Source of the DNA: Puteibacter caeruleilacunae
Lineage (GTDB): Bacteria; Bacteroidota; Bacteroidia; Bacteroidales; Prolixibacteraceae
DNA length: 64,000 nt
Direction: 5' to 3'
Assembly (NCBI GenBank): GCA_005217565.1
Contig: SJCO01000004.1
Location: 434,001 to 498,000 of the forward strand
Shown here: in pieces, positions 1-8,507 of the stretch
Layout of the letters: each line of letters starts with the position of its first letter
Position numbering within the stretch: the first letter of the stretch is position 1
The notes under the pieces: model-generated
Database searches by the model: none
What the model was told of the DNA's origin: nothing
The model's input: the letters and a program-made list of their open reading frames with translations, nothing else
Position numbers and translations under genes: made by a program

Positions 1-948
1 AGTTTCAACGTTGGAAGTTATTTCCAGAAATTTCAAGACATCTTCAAGAGATTCATTTTCTAAGGTTGCAAAGAACAGGTCATCCTCAAGACCCCTTTTG
101 TCTACCTCCACATCAATATTATAAAAAGCCTCAAGCTTTTGAGCCATCACCTCAACTGGATCATTATTAAAGATGAGTACGCCATTGATCCAGGCGATAT
201 AATTCTTAGCATCAACTTTCTCTCCAATAAACTTGCGTTTATCTTTGTAATAGGAAACCTTATAATCAGGCTTCATCGTAATTACTTTTCGATTATTATT
301 ATCGATAACCTGTACCGATCCTTCTTCAAGCACTACCGATTCAATATTTTGATCTGGAAATCCAGTGACATTAAATCGAGTTCCCAGCACCTTTATTTTG
401 AAATTTGGTAGAGCAACAACAAATGGATGCTCTTTATCCTTCGTCACATCAAAGAAAGCCTCACCAGTCAACTGTACATTTCGCTGATTTTTAGGCCCCT
501 GTTCATAGTAGATCGTAGAGTTTGCATTTAACCAGCCAGAACTACCATCAGGCAAGTAGAACTTTGTTCTGCACCCTTCAGGAGAAGATATTTCGGCAGT
601 AGCATATTCGATAGTTGATTTTGTTGTCTGAGTATGTTGCCAAATACTATAAATCATCAATGGAATAAGTAACACAGCTGCTACTTTAGCATACATATTG
701 AGTATACGCCCTCCACGTTCTATCCAATTTCTTTGAGTGTTTATTTTTTGGTGTAACAACCTAAGCATCCGGGATAGCGTCTTTTCATCAGCCTGCTCTC
801 CCTCTTCATTGATCCAGTAATCCTCCAACTCCTCTTTCAGTCGTTGGGAATTATTATCATCAAGGAATAAATTGTCTACCTCCAATTTATCATTCAATGA
901 ATGGGTCCCTTTTATATATTTCCCTAATGGATTATCTTTTCTTGTCAT
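1..948 (-). CDS. FecR family anti-sigma factor (C-terminus beyond window)
   Basis: The reading frame is open from an ATG at 948 to the left edge (316 codons), so the C-terminus is missing. Visible parts are a cytoplasmic anti-sigma N-terminus of about 100 residues and one membrane helix (around YAKVAAVLLIPLMIYSIW). The FecR domain follows, with FYLPDGSSGWLNANSTI, LTGEAFFDV and IKVLGTRFNV, then the start of the DUF4974-like C-terminal domain (LIFNNDPVEVMAQKLEAFY). FecR proteins hold an ECF sigma factor at the inner membrane and release it when a cognate SusC/TonB transporter signals through its STN domain. It lies 87 bp downstream of an ECF sigma gene on the same strand, its likely partner. 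The target SusC should lie left of the window. Family assignment is firm; the partner is inferred. Confidence 0.93.
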   Translation of the reverse strand, partial: MTRKDNPLGKYIKGTHSLNDKLEVDNLFLDDNNSQRLKEELEDYWINEEGEQADEKTLSRMLRLLHQKINTQRNWIERGGRILNMYAKVAAVLLIPLMIYSIWQHTQTTKSTIEYATAEISSPEGCRTKFYLPDGSSGWLNANSTIYYEQGPKNQRNVQLTGEAFFDVTKDKEHPFVVALPNFKIKVLGTRFNVTGFPDQNIESVVLEEGSVQVIDNNNRKVITMKPDYKVSYYKDKRKFIGEKVDAKNYIAWINGVLIFNNDPVEVMAQKLEAFYNIDVEVDKRGLEDDLFFATLENESLEDVLKFLEITSNVET

Positions 949-1035
949 CCTGAATCATTGTGTTTTGTTAGTAATACTGACCAAAATCAAATAGTACTAT
1001 CCCAACAATGATTTTTTTGAAAAAAAATAAAATTC

Positions 1036-1632
1036 TCAACGTTGTCCCTTCAGAAAGGTCATAATAAAAAGGAAAAGATCATTAATGGAGTGTTCATTTA
1101 TTTTAGCACGAATATACTTAAGAGCTGAGACCAATTGATTTTTAACGGTCTGTTCAGATATTGCCAGCTCTGAGGCAATTTCAGCATTCGTGAAGCCATG
1201 CTTCTTGCTCAATAAAAATATCTCTTTCCTTTTTTCGGGTAGTTCTTTAATCAATAATTCTATTGCAGACATAATCTGCTGGTAGTTTAATCGTTTCCCT
1301 GTGGCCATTTCAGAATCACATACCTCAATAGCAACCTGCTGCATATGCTGCTCTTTTCGATGCTTCTCTTTATAGTAGTCTCGAATTAAATTATAAGCAA
1401 TTGTAAAAAGATATGACTGGAAGGATAAGTCTGTGCGGATTTGATTTCGCTTATCCCACACCTTAAAAAATACGTCTTGTACAACTTCTTCGGCTAAGCC
1501 TGAGGACTTAAGAATCTTTAATGAAAAGGCATAAAGCTTCGAGCTGTATATATTATACAACTTATCAAAAGCTCGCGTATCTCCCCTCCGAACTCCCTCT
1601 AACAGCGCTATTTCGTCACTCCGAAGATGCAA
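1036..1632 (-). CDS. ECF RNA polymerase sigma factor (sigma-70 family, Bacteroidota type)
   Basis: A 198-residue protein of normal ECF length. Region 2 is seen in EEVVQDVFFKVWDKR and SFQSYLFTIAYNLIRDYY, and region 4 in ELPEKRKEIFLLSKKHGFTN followed by the helix-turn-helix AEIASELAISEQTVKNQL. It should direct transcription of the downstream fecR and of a SusC/SusD operon. The start codon is TTG at 1632: no in-frame ATG exists between it and an in-frame stop about 40 bases upstream, and AGGAAA lies about 8 bases before it. It is close in type to the sigma factor at 54690-55283 and unlike the two at 13079 and 33269. It follows the GH116 operon on the same strand, separated by a hairpin. Confidence 0.93.
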   Translation of the reverse strand: MHLRSDEIALLEGVRRGDTRAFDKLYNIYSSKLYAFSLKILKSSGLAEEVVQDVFFKVWDKRNQIRTDLSFQSYLFTIAYNLIRDYYKEKHRKEQHMQQVAIEVCDSEMATGKRLNYQQIMSAIELLIKELPEKRKEIFLLSKKHGFTNAEIASELAISEQTVKNQLVSALKYIRAKINEHSINDLFLFIMTFLKGQR

Positions 1633-1700
1633 AAAATTATTTCCTACATTAGTATTACTGTTCCTTTTTAAAAAGTACTATATATGTACTTAGATTTTTT

Positions 1701-1736
1701 TCAAGGCTCAGCAATACACCGATTCCCGAGCCTTGA
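1701..1736. terminator. Hairpin between GH116 operon and ECF sigma gene
   Basis: A perfect 9-bp inverted repeat, TCAAGGCTC (1701-1709) and GAGCCTTGA (1728-1736), lies between the GH116 stop and the sigma gene. On the minus strand the stem is followed by A residues, not T, so it is not a textbook intrinsic terminator. It may instead be a 3'-end stabilising or processing hairpin. Confidence 0.45.
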
Positions 1737-1744
1737 GAAAATAT

Positions 1745-4480
1745 TTAATAAGTGATACGTATATTCATTTCATCGCCTTCCTGAATCTTACGAGAATCGA
1801 AGGTTAATGTTAGCTGATCACCAGTTAGTTTTTTAGTATACCTTACAGCACTATCATCTACCTTAACATCAATCCCTTTGATGACCTTACCTGAAACCAC
1901 ATTAAGATGTATTTCCGACAACTTAACATTGCCATACTCCATCCGTAGCTTATTCTCCTGAACAGCATCAGTTCTACGTTGCCAGAAATTCCCCCATCCT
2001 TTCGCAGTAGAAAAGAATGAACAGTGATTTTCAGGTTTCCATTTTGGATTAAAGCTGATCAATTGTTTTGGGCCATCATAATGATATCCTTGCAATGCCA
2101 ATAAAACAGCCCAGTTAGCTAATGACCTACTGTAAAACTGACCACATTCATCATCGCCAAAAGGATTTCCACTAAAACCAAAGTTTCCCCAACCATTGTT
2201 GGTCTTATAACCTTTCCTCAATCGGCCATCGTAACGTTTAGGTCCTGAACTAAGTATCGCAAAAGCATCTTGTAAACGTCCATATTTGATTAACTGTGCC
2301 CCGATCGTATATTCATAAGTCGGCCAAATTTCATCGGAATATCCAGGAGCATAACCTGGTCTGTCGTTATTAGGCCAAGAGGTAACAATGAACGCTGGTT
2401 CATCAGGTTTTGCAAACTTTCTTGGCTGTTGTAAATGACTCTTTAAATTACTTTTAAAGTTATACTTCAATACAGACTCAGCTGCAGATAAGATTCGATA
2501 ATCAGGATACATACTACCCAATCCGATCATATCAGCCCACCATTGGCCGAGCAATTGATCGGAATGGCAACCGCCCTCATAGTCTGATGCATGATGTTCT
2601 TTATCTGGCTGCTGAATGTAGTAAGCTCCATTCCAAAGCTGATCATCCTGTTTCTTTTGTGACTGCTCTGCAATAGATGACCAGATTGCCTGTTGTTCGG
2701 TATCACCACATACTTGAGCCATCTTAGCTCCGGCCTCCAATGTTGCAAGATAAAGCGATGTTAAAAATGAAGGATTACCACTCATGCCGCAGTCATAGGT
2801 TGTATGCATATGTCCCGATAACCAGCCATCCTGATCTTTGTCGAAAGTATTAATCAGATAACCGATCGCCTTTTTGACCTTAGGATATTGCTTTTTCATC
2901 CATCCATTATCTTCACAAAGCAGATACTCACGGTAGGTAGCCAGTATATCACCACACTGTCCGTCGAATGCAGGTCCTGCAGCAGGTTGACGATATGGAA
3001 TCTGACCATCATCTTTCAAATAAAAGTAAGACTGCTCACGAATTTTTCTTCCCATTTCAGGGAACAGCCTTGCATGCGCCTGGGCATAATGCCATACATG
3101 ATTACAGTTACCAGCACAAGATCCATCTCCGGCTCCGGCTCCTTCCCACAATCCAACATATCCCTTCTTATCATGGAAAATTGTCCTACTTTGCATTATT
3201 ACCAATTGCGAGCTCAATCTATTTGCCAGCCAATAAGGGATATTGGTATTGTAAAAGGTATCATGAAACTTCTGAGTCTCATCTGATAATTCAGCATGAT
3301 TCTCTACAACATATTCACACAGTTCATTGATATTTTTCCAATGATTGGCATAGTAGTTTCCTTCACCTTGCCATTTACCTTTGCCCCAGGCATCCCAGTT
3401 AGGCATATGACCTCCATTTAAACCATTTGGGAAATACCATACCAATGCCATCTGAATTTCCTTTGACTCACCTGCTTTTAATGAAAGATTTGAATTGATG
3501 GCACCTGTCCATGTTTCTCCTGATTCACTAACGGCACTTTTCGACTTACCCTTAACTTGTCCTTTTTTAGCGAACTGTTGAATTGCCTCATCGACATCTA
3601 AAGTAGCAACACCATTAACTTTACTATTGGCATCCATTGCGATTAGCGCCATCTGTCCGAAATGCTCATCTTGTTGATCGCGATTTCCAATCATGCTTAA
3701 AACTGTGGCTCCTTTCAACGAGTTAATCTCATTTATATTACCACCATAGTATTTACACTCATTACCTTGAACAAGCTTTCGATCAAGACACATTTGAAAA
3801 CGCTCGGCAAATGAATCTCCTTTGGTTACTTTTTCCACCTGAGTAAATCCAACCGCATTCTGCTGTACACCCAATAGGTCAACCTCAACATCATTCGCAG
3901 TATTGTTTGTTAGTTTAAAGCGATAAAACACAGCCGGTATTCCCGACTTCTTCATATTAGTAGGGACAAAAGGATTAAAGACTGTCATCTCAACGCCAAT
4001 CTTCAAATCATTGCTAAAATGATAGGTCAGAAAAGGAAATTCGCCCCTTACTCGTACCTTTGCCATAGGATCTAATCCAGCAACACCTTCTGTTTGCAAT
4101 GCTCTCACCCGAACATTCTTTCCATTTGCAACACGACACGCAAAAAAACTATTAGGAATGAAATCGTGGGTCATATTATTAAAGATTTGCCAATATCGAG
4201 GCACAGCCTTCCCATCAAATTGAATACAACCTGTACCAATTCCTCCCACAGGGAATTGTATAGCATCTAAAGAATCGCCAGAATAAAATACAGGCTTTCC
4301 ACGCTCCATTAAATCCGTAGCATGTGCCAGTTTAAAGTAATCCTTTAATAAATCATCGGTATTCTCTAACTGCTGATTTTTCTTGATATCAGCCTTTAAT
4401 GTATGTGCAACTTGCGCATCAACACAACCAAATGCAATAATTCCACATGCAACAAGCGCTATCTTAATAAATCTAATCAT
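1745..4480 (-). CDS. GH116 family glycoside hydrolase (beta-glucosidase/glucosylceramidase-like), downstream copy
   Basis: About 911 residues, with an N-terminal GBA2-type beta-sandwich domain (LDAIQFPVGGIGTGCIQFDG) and a C-terminal alpha/alpha toroid. Family landmarks are WEGAGAGDGSCAGNCNHVW, DGWLSGHMHTTYD (the Asp falls where GH116 enzymes carry the acid/base residue) and FNPKWKPENHCSFF near the end. GH116 members hydrolyse beta-glucosides, beta-xylosides or related glycosides with retention; the exact substrate cannot be read here. A signal peptide (MIRFIKIALVACGIIAFG, cleavage near VDAQ) predicts export. I chose ATG 4480 rather than the TTG at 4501 because it starts the signal peptide directly, has AAGGA just upstream, and leaves 4 bp after the preceding stop. 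It is translationally coupled to the other GH116 gene, from which it is strongly diverged. Confidence 0.88.
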   Translation of the reverse strand: MIRFIKIALVACGIIAFGCVDAQVAHTLKADIKKNQQLENTDDLLKDYFKLAHATDLMERGKPVFYSGDSLDAIQFPVGGIGTGCIQFDGKAVPRYWQIFNNMTHDFIPNSFFACRVANGKNVRVRALQTEGVAGLDPMAKVRVRGEFPFLTYHFSNDLKIGVEMTVFNPFVPTNMKKSGIPAVFYRFKLTNNTANDVEVDLLGVQQNAVGFTQVEKVTKGDSFAERFQMCLDRKLVQGNECKYYGGNINEINSLKGATVLSMIGNRDQQDEHFGQMALIAMDANSKVNGVATLDVDEAIQQFAKKGQVKGKSKSAVSESGETWTGAINSNLSLKAGESKEIQMALVWYFPNGLNGGHMPNWDAWGKGKWQGEGNYYANHWKNINELCEYVVENHAELSDETQKFHDTFYNTNIPYWLANRLSSQLVIMQSRTIFHDKKGYVGLWEGAGAGDGSCAGNCNHVWHYAQAHARLFPEMGRKIREQSYFYLKDDGQIPYRQPAAGPAFDGQCGDILATYREYLLCEDNGWMKKQYPKVKKAIGYLINTFDKDQDGWLSGHMHTTYDCGMSGNPSFLTSLYLATLEAGAKMAQVCGDTEQQAIWSSIAEQSQKKQDDQLWNGAYYIQQPDKEHHASDYEGGCHSDQLLGQWWADMIGLGSMYPDYRILSAAESVLKYNFKSNLKSHLQQPRKFAKPDEPAFIVTSWPNNDRPGYAPGYSDEIWPTYEYTIGAQLIKYGRLQDAFAILSSGPKRYDGRLRKGYKTNNGWGNFGFSGNPFGDDECGQFYSRSLANWAVLLALQGYHYDGPKQLISFNPKWKPENHCSFFSTAKGWGNFWQRRTDAVQENKLRMEYGNVKLSEIHLNVVSGKVIKGIDVKVDDSAVRYTKKLTGDQLTLTFDSRKIQEGDEMNIRITY

Positions 4481-4484
4481 TTCC

Positions 4485-7037
4485 TTACTTTTTAACCACA
4501 ATTAATGTTTCAACTCCTTCTCTCAAAACGATTCCCTTTTTCATTTTCTCTTCCCCGATACCGCTCAGTACCAATGTCTTTAATTCTAAATCGCCTTTAA
4601 GACTTTTCAATCTTACTTTATAACTACCGATAAGCTTCTCTATTGAAACCACTCCATACTGATAACCATTCGACCAGAACCAGTTCCCTGGATTAGGATC
4701 AAATGTCATTTGTTGATCAATAGCCGAATATTGGAAGCCTGTTAGTGCTAATACACTTGCCCACGAAGCCATTGCCCGAGCATAGTGATGTCCACATTCC
4801 GCTTCATCAAACGGACTTCTTTTTCGTCCATCATAGCGATCACGAATATCCTGAATACAATCTAATCCTTCCTGTGTCATTCCTTCATAGATCATTCCTA
4901 CTGCCGCTGAATATTCAAAACCGGTCATCACCTCAGAGAAGTATGGAAACGGAATTTTTGGTCGGCCATTAGGCCAGCTTGCCATCAACAAAGCCGACTC
5001 CTTACCTAAGGCATAAGAACGCATGTTGTTGAAATGATCCTCCAGGCTCTCACGATGATTATATTTCAGGATGCTCTTAAGTGTTGTTTGAATATGCTCT
5101 TTAGAAGCCAAATAACCCAATCCACAGATATGAGCCATATACTGTCCAACTAATTGATCAACAAGACATCCTTTTGCCAGTTGATATTTAGGCATGTTAG
5201 GAGCAGCATAATCTGTTATTTCTTTATGTGTTTCAGGATCAAGAACCTGATGTTCGTAATACTCTCCATTAAACAAATGCTCATCAGTCCACTTACTCCC
5301 TTTCTCGTATATCTCAGCACACTCCTTAGCGAAGACTTTATCACTCATCGCCAAAGCCATTTTCTCAGCCGCCTTTAAAGCGCCCAGATACCAAAACTGC
5401 ATTTGAGGATTCGGACCTGAATAATTTACGTCCATGGTGTTATGCTGACTTCCCTCCATTACGCCATCTTTATTCGCATCCCAACTATCCTTCTCCCAGG
5501 CAAATGACAATGCAGCTTTAACCTGCGGCCAACTCTTTGTGAGAAATTCAGTATCTCCCGACAATTGCCAATCACGATACATCTTCATGATAGTACCCAT
5601 TTGACCATCCGCAGCTGTACCTGTCCATTGTGCTTTTTCTAATGGTAAGCCAGCACGAAAAGACATGCTACCATTGTCACGGGTAGCATAATTGAATTCT
5701 ACATCACGCATAGTTTTAGCAAGCTCTCCATATAAAAAAGCAGTCGCTTGTTCATAGTTCCACACATGAGTACACGATCCGGCACATGATCCATTTACAT
5801 CCATGCAGCCTTCCCATCCCATCATATGACCACTCTTGATTCGAAAAACTGTCTGTGAACGCAAAGTACTCAGATTAAAAAGAGCAGCCTCTTTTACAAC
5901 CTTAGGCAAATCAGTTTGTAGAAACGCATTTACAAACTCAAGCGTCTTCATCTCTAACTGTTGCAGGTGTATTTTCTCTTTGCTAATTACATTCCATGCA
6001 TCGGTATATTGTTCGGTATAATAATTCCCAACAACTTCTTTTGACCAACCTTTTCGATTAGGAAAATGCCAGGTTAGGTAAAATTGGTATTGACGGGTAG
6101 CATGTGCAGGGATCTCTTGTTGAACAGCCAATGATGCCATTGGATCATTATCTGCTGATTCCTTTTTTTCAACCAATACTCCATCATCTTTAAAGTCATC
6201 CCAGAAATCCAGAATTCCATTACTCCAAGCGTTGTCAATTGAAGATGTTCTGTACGAAACACCATCAATGTTGCCTGTAGTTAAGGCCATGGTTCCCCAA
6301 GCTGGATCATCTTCATCAACCTCGCCCGGCTTAAAGAAAATTCCTTTCACTCCATCGGCCTCCTGATAGATATTCTTATTCTTTACTGCACCATCAAACT
6401 TTTTATCCCCTTTCCAATCAACATGAAATTTACTCCCATCTTTCCCAATGAAATTGCGAATAGAACCACAAACTGATACCTTTAGCGGCTTATCGGTTGT
6501 ATTGGTTACTTCATATGTTAGAATAGCAATAGGAATACCACTAGCACTGGCATCTCCAGGAACCATAGGATTAAATGCTTTGATACGCACATCAACAGGC
6601 ATATTTGAATCTTCAAGATTCACCACTCCGAATGGATAAGCTGCGTCGAAAGAAGCTTTCTCGAAACGTGGTATTCCATGGTGATCAACAGGTCGTCCTT
6701 CCATATGTTGAATCTCATAATCCTCCAATGGTCCCATTAATCCTTTTGTAATATGGTAATCTTCCCCGTTCACATGAATCGCAAAAAACGGAGCATCATT
6801 CCCTGGTGTTACTGTACTAAAACCTTTTCCTGGTCGATTCATAATTTCCCAGTCGACCAGACTACCACGTCCACTTAGTGAAACAGTTCCCGTTCCAATA
6901 CCTCCAATTGGCAACGCTACTTTTGCGATATGATCCTGATCATAGTGCTTTAGTACAGGCCATTCCTCTGCCTTTAGCCTAAAGCCTGTGAGCAAGAGTA
7001 GGGTAACTCCTGCTAATGTTAAGATGTGTCTTCTCAT
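4485..7037 (-). CDS. GH116 family glycoside hydrolase, upstream copy
   Basis: About 850 residues from ATG 7037 (in-frame ATGs also exist at 7091 and 7085, but they would put 18 charged residues before the signal peptide). The signal sequence is MRRHILTLAGVTLLLLTG. The same architecture as its neighbour is seen: VALPIGGIGTGTVSLSGRG, WEGCMDVNGSCAGSCTHVW, DGVMEGSQHNTMD as the acid/base block, and FPYFSEVMTGFEYSAAVGMI. The two GH116 copies share block order but differ widely between blocks, so they probably cleave different linkages or positions. The gene sits in the middle of a three-gene leftward operon, after the GH43-like lipoprotein and before the second GH116. Family is firm, activity unknown. 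Confidence 0.88.
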   Translation of the reverse strand: MRRHILTLAGVTLLLLTGFRLKAEEWPVLKHYDQDHIAKVALPIGGIGTGTVSLSGRGSLVDWEIMNRPGKGFSTVTPGNDAPFFAIHVNGEDYHITKGLMGPLEDYEIQHMEGRPVDHHGIPRFEKASFDAAYPFGVVNLEDSNMPVDVRIKAFNPMVPGDASASGIPIAILTYEVTNTTDKPLKVSVCGSIRNFIGKDGSKFHVDWKGDKKFDGAVKNKNIYQEADGVKGIFFKPGEVDEDDPAWGTMALTTGNIDGVSYRTSSIDNAWSNGILDFWDDFKDDGVLVEKKESADNDPMASLAVQQEIPAHATRQYQFYLTWHFPNRKGWSKEVVGNYYTEQYTDAWNVISKEKIHLQQLEMKTLEFVNAFLQTDLPKVVKEAALFNLSTLRSQTVFRIKSGHMMGWEGCMDVNGSCAGSCTHVWNYEQATAFLYGELAKTMRDVEFNYATRDNGSMSFRAGLPLEKAQWTGTAADGQMGTIMKMYRDWQLSGDTEFLTKSWPQVKAALSFAWEKDSWDANKDGVMEGSQHNTMDVNYSGPNPQMQFWYLGALKAAEKMALAMSDKVFAKECAEIYEKGSKWTDEHLFNGEYYEHQVLDPETHKEITDYAAPNMPKYQLAKGCLVDQLVGQYMAHICGLGYLASKEHIQTTLKSILKYNHRESLEDHFNNMRSYALGKESALLMASWPNGRPKIPFPYFSEVMTGFEYSAAVGMIYEGMTQEGLDCIQDIRDRYDGRKRSPFDEAECGHHYARAMASWASVLALTGFQYSAIDQQMTFDPNPGNWFWSNGYQYGVVSIEKLIGSYKVRLKSLKGDLELKTLVLSGIGEEKMKKGIVLREGVETLIVVKK

Positions 7038-7088
7038 TCTCCTAGTGTTTAGTCTTTTATAAGTTAAAGAAACAAGGAAACTCATAAT

Positions 7089-7138
7089 CATAGGGGATAC
7101 AAAACGATATGAAAAGTGTACTTTTCAGTACTCCTATG
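7089..7138. repeat. Nested inverted repeat between GH43-like and GH116 genes
   Basis: The outer arms are CATAGGGGATAC (7089-7100) and GTACTCCTATG (7128-7138), imperfect. The inner arms are GAAAAGT (7111-7117) and ACTTTTC (7120-7126), perfect. They form one stacked hairpin that includes the stop codon of the GH43-like gene, in the intercistronic space of the operon. It could be a processing or attenuation site. Confidence 0.5.
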
Positions 7139-8252
7139 TACGTAAAGGAATCACCATGTTCCAGGTTCTATCGAATTGCCAGGCCTTTGGACCTGTACCC
7201 GTAGCTGCAAATAAATGTGTTGGTTTTCCATCTTCAATTAAAAGAAATGGTCGTTCAAAATGGTTCTGATGACTTCGCGTTCCATCATCCCAAATAATAT
7301 CGCGACTATAAGCTTTCACCTTCTCGTATAGTTTCCATGTAATACCATCTTTTGACCAGGCATGAACTCCACCACCTTCTTCTCCGCAGATCTCTCCCGA
7401 ACGATCTTTAATGATCGCTTCATAATGATCGCCAGCCCACCAAATGTATGGATCCTCAACATCGCGACGATTATTACCTTCAGTCTCAAATCTGAATATA
7501 GGATCCTCGCTCAAGCGTTGATAAGGTCCAACTGGATTTGATGCCATAGATACCCCTAACAGCAATGGAGGTACCAATCCGTTTGTCGACGATTTGTACA
7601 TGAGTAGAATCTTCCCTGTTTTAGGATCAACAGCAGGTGCCGGATTAGAAGTAATTGATGCATCCCAATGTCCAGGACGAGGTTCAATAACCGGTTTATC
7701 TAAACGTTTCCATGGACCAAATACTGAGTTACTAATAGCTAGTCCAATACGCTTATTCATCCATGCCTTTCGCCAATTATCCTCACTAACCGTAGGATTT
7801 GCCTTATCAGGCATTGGGAAATCATAAGTAGTTCCAAAGTAATACAACAAATACTGATCTCTATACTTTATAATCCGTGGATTATGTGTACACATTCCAT
7901 CGAAAAACTGTGGACCTCTTACTGGCAAAACCACCTCCTGGAACACATAGGGTCCCACAGGTGTATCTGCAACTGCCCTCACCACCTCTGAATTAGAAAC
8001 CCAGTTACCAAATCCCACCTCTTTAGTCCACCGTGAAGCAAACATATGATACTTTCCATCCTCCCCTTTAATTACCGATGCTCCCCATATCCAGTAATCA
8101 TCATCCTGAAATCCTCCTCCTTTAGGAGCAGGTAATATCCGATCAACAAATGCAACAGATTCATGCTTGCTACATCCAAGAATTAAATTACTACTCAATG
8201 CAATTGCTGCAGTTCCTTTTAGTGAAATATCAAGAAAAGTTCTTCGTTTCAT
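7134..8252 (-). CDS. GH43-like five-bladed beta-propeller hydrolase, Tat-type lipoprotein
   Basis: 372 residues. The N-terminus MKRRTFLDISLKGTAAIAL has a twin-arginine motif (RRTFL) followed by a lipobox at LILGC, so the protein is probably exported folded and lipidated. The rest shows the blade repeats of clan GH-F/GH-J-like propellers: DDDYWIWGASVIKGEDGKYH, MCTHNPRIIKYRDQYLLYY, WDASITSNPAPAVDPKTGK and RRDVEDPYIWWAGDHYEAI. Asp and Glu residues recur at blade tips. This set suits an exo-acting furanosidase or a related enzyme (GH43/GH117-like), but I cannot fix the family. It is the first gene of the operon with the two GH116 genes and would remove side residues before them. Confidence 0.7.
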   Translation of the reverse strand: MKRRTFLDISLKGTAAIALSSNLILGCSKHESVAFVDRILPAPKGGGFQDDDYWIWGASVIKGEDGKYHMFASRWTKEVGFGNWVSNSEVVRAVADTPVGPYVFQEVVLPVRGPQFFDGMCTHNPRIIKYRDQYLLYYFGTTYDFPMPDKANPTVSEDNWRKAWMNKRIGLAISNSVFGPWKRLDKPVIEPRPGHWDASITSNPAPAVDPKTGKILLMYKSSTNGLVPPLLLGVSMASNPVGPYQRLSEDPIFRFETEGNNRRDVEDPYIWWAGDHYEAIIKDRSGEICGEEGGGVHAWSKDGITWKLYEKVKAYSRDIIWDDGTRSHQNHFERPFLLIEDGKPTHLFAATGTGPKAWQFDRTWNMVIPLRT

Positions 8253-8507
8253 GATGACAATATTTGAAGGTTAGAAATGTGTTACAACACCTATAAAGTT
8301 AAGAATAAAATCATTAAAGAGTCAACATCCATATTCCTAACGTCATATCCACTGAGCTGCATTAAATAAACATATTTATAATACATCGCAACCACATCAA
8401 GATATTCGTTCAAAAGCTATGCTTCATTAAAATCAGAAAAACCAACCATTTTATAGAGAATAACTCTATCTTCTTTTTATATTCGTGTAACAATTACAAT
8501 CAATCGT

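Noticed and set aside
4745-4972. Open frames on the strand opposite to the GH116 genes (several between 2888 and 6639)
   Set aside because: They lie wholly inside well-supported GH116 genes, have no recognisable domains and no upstream signals.
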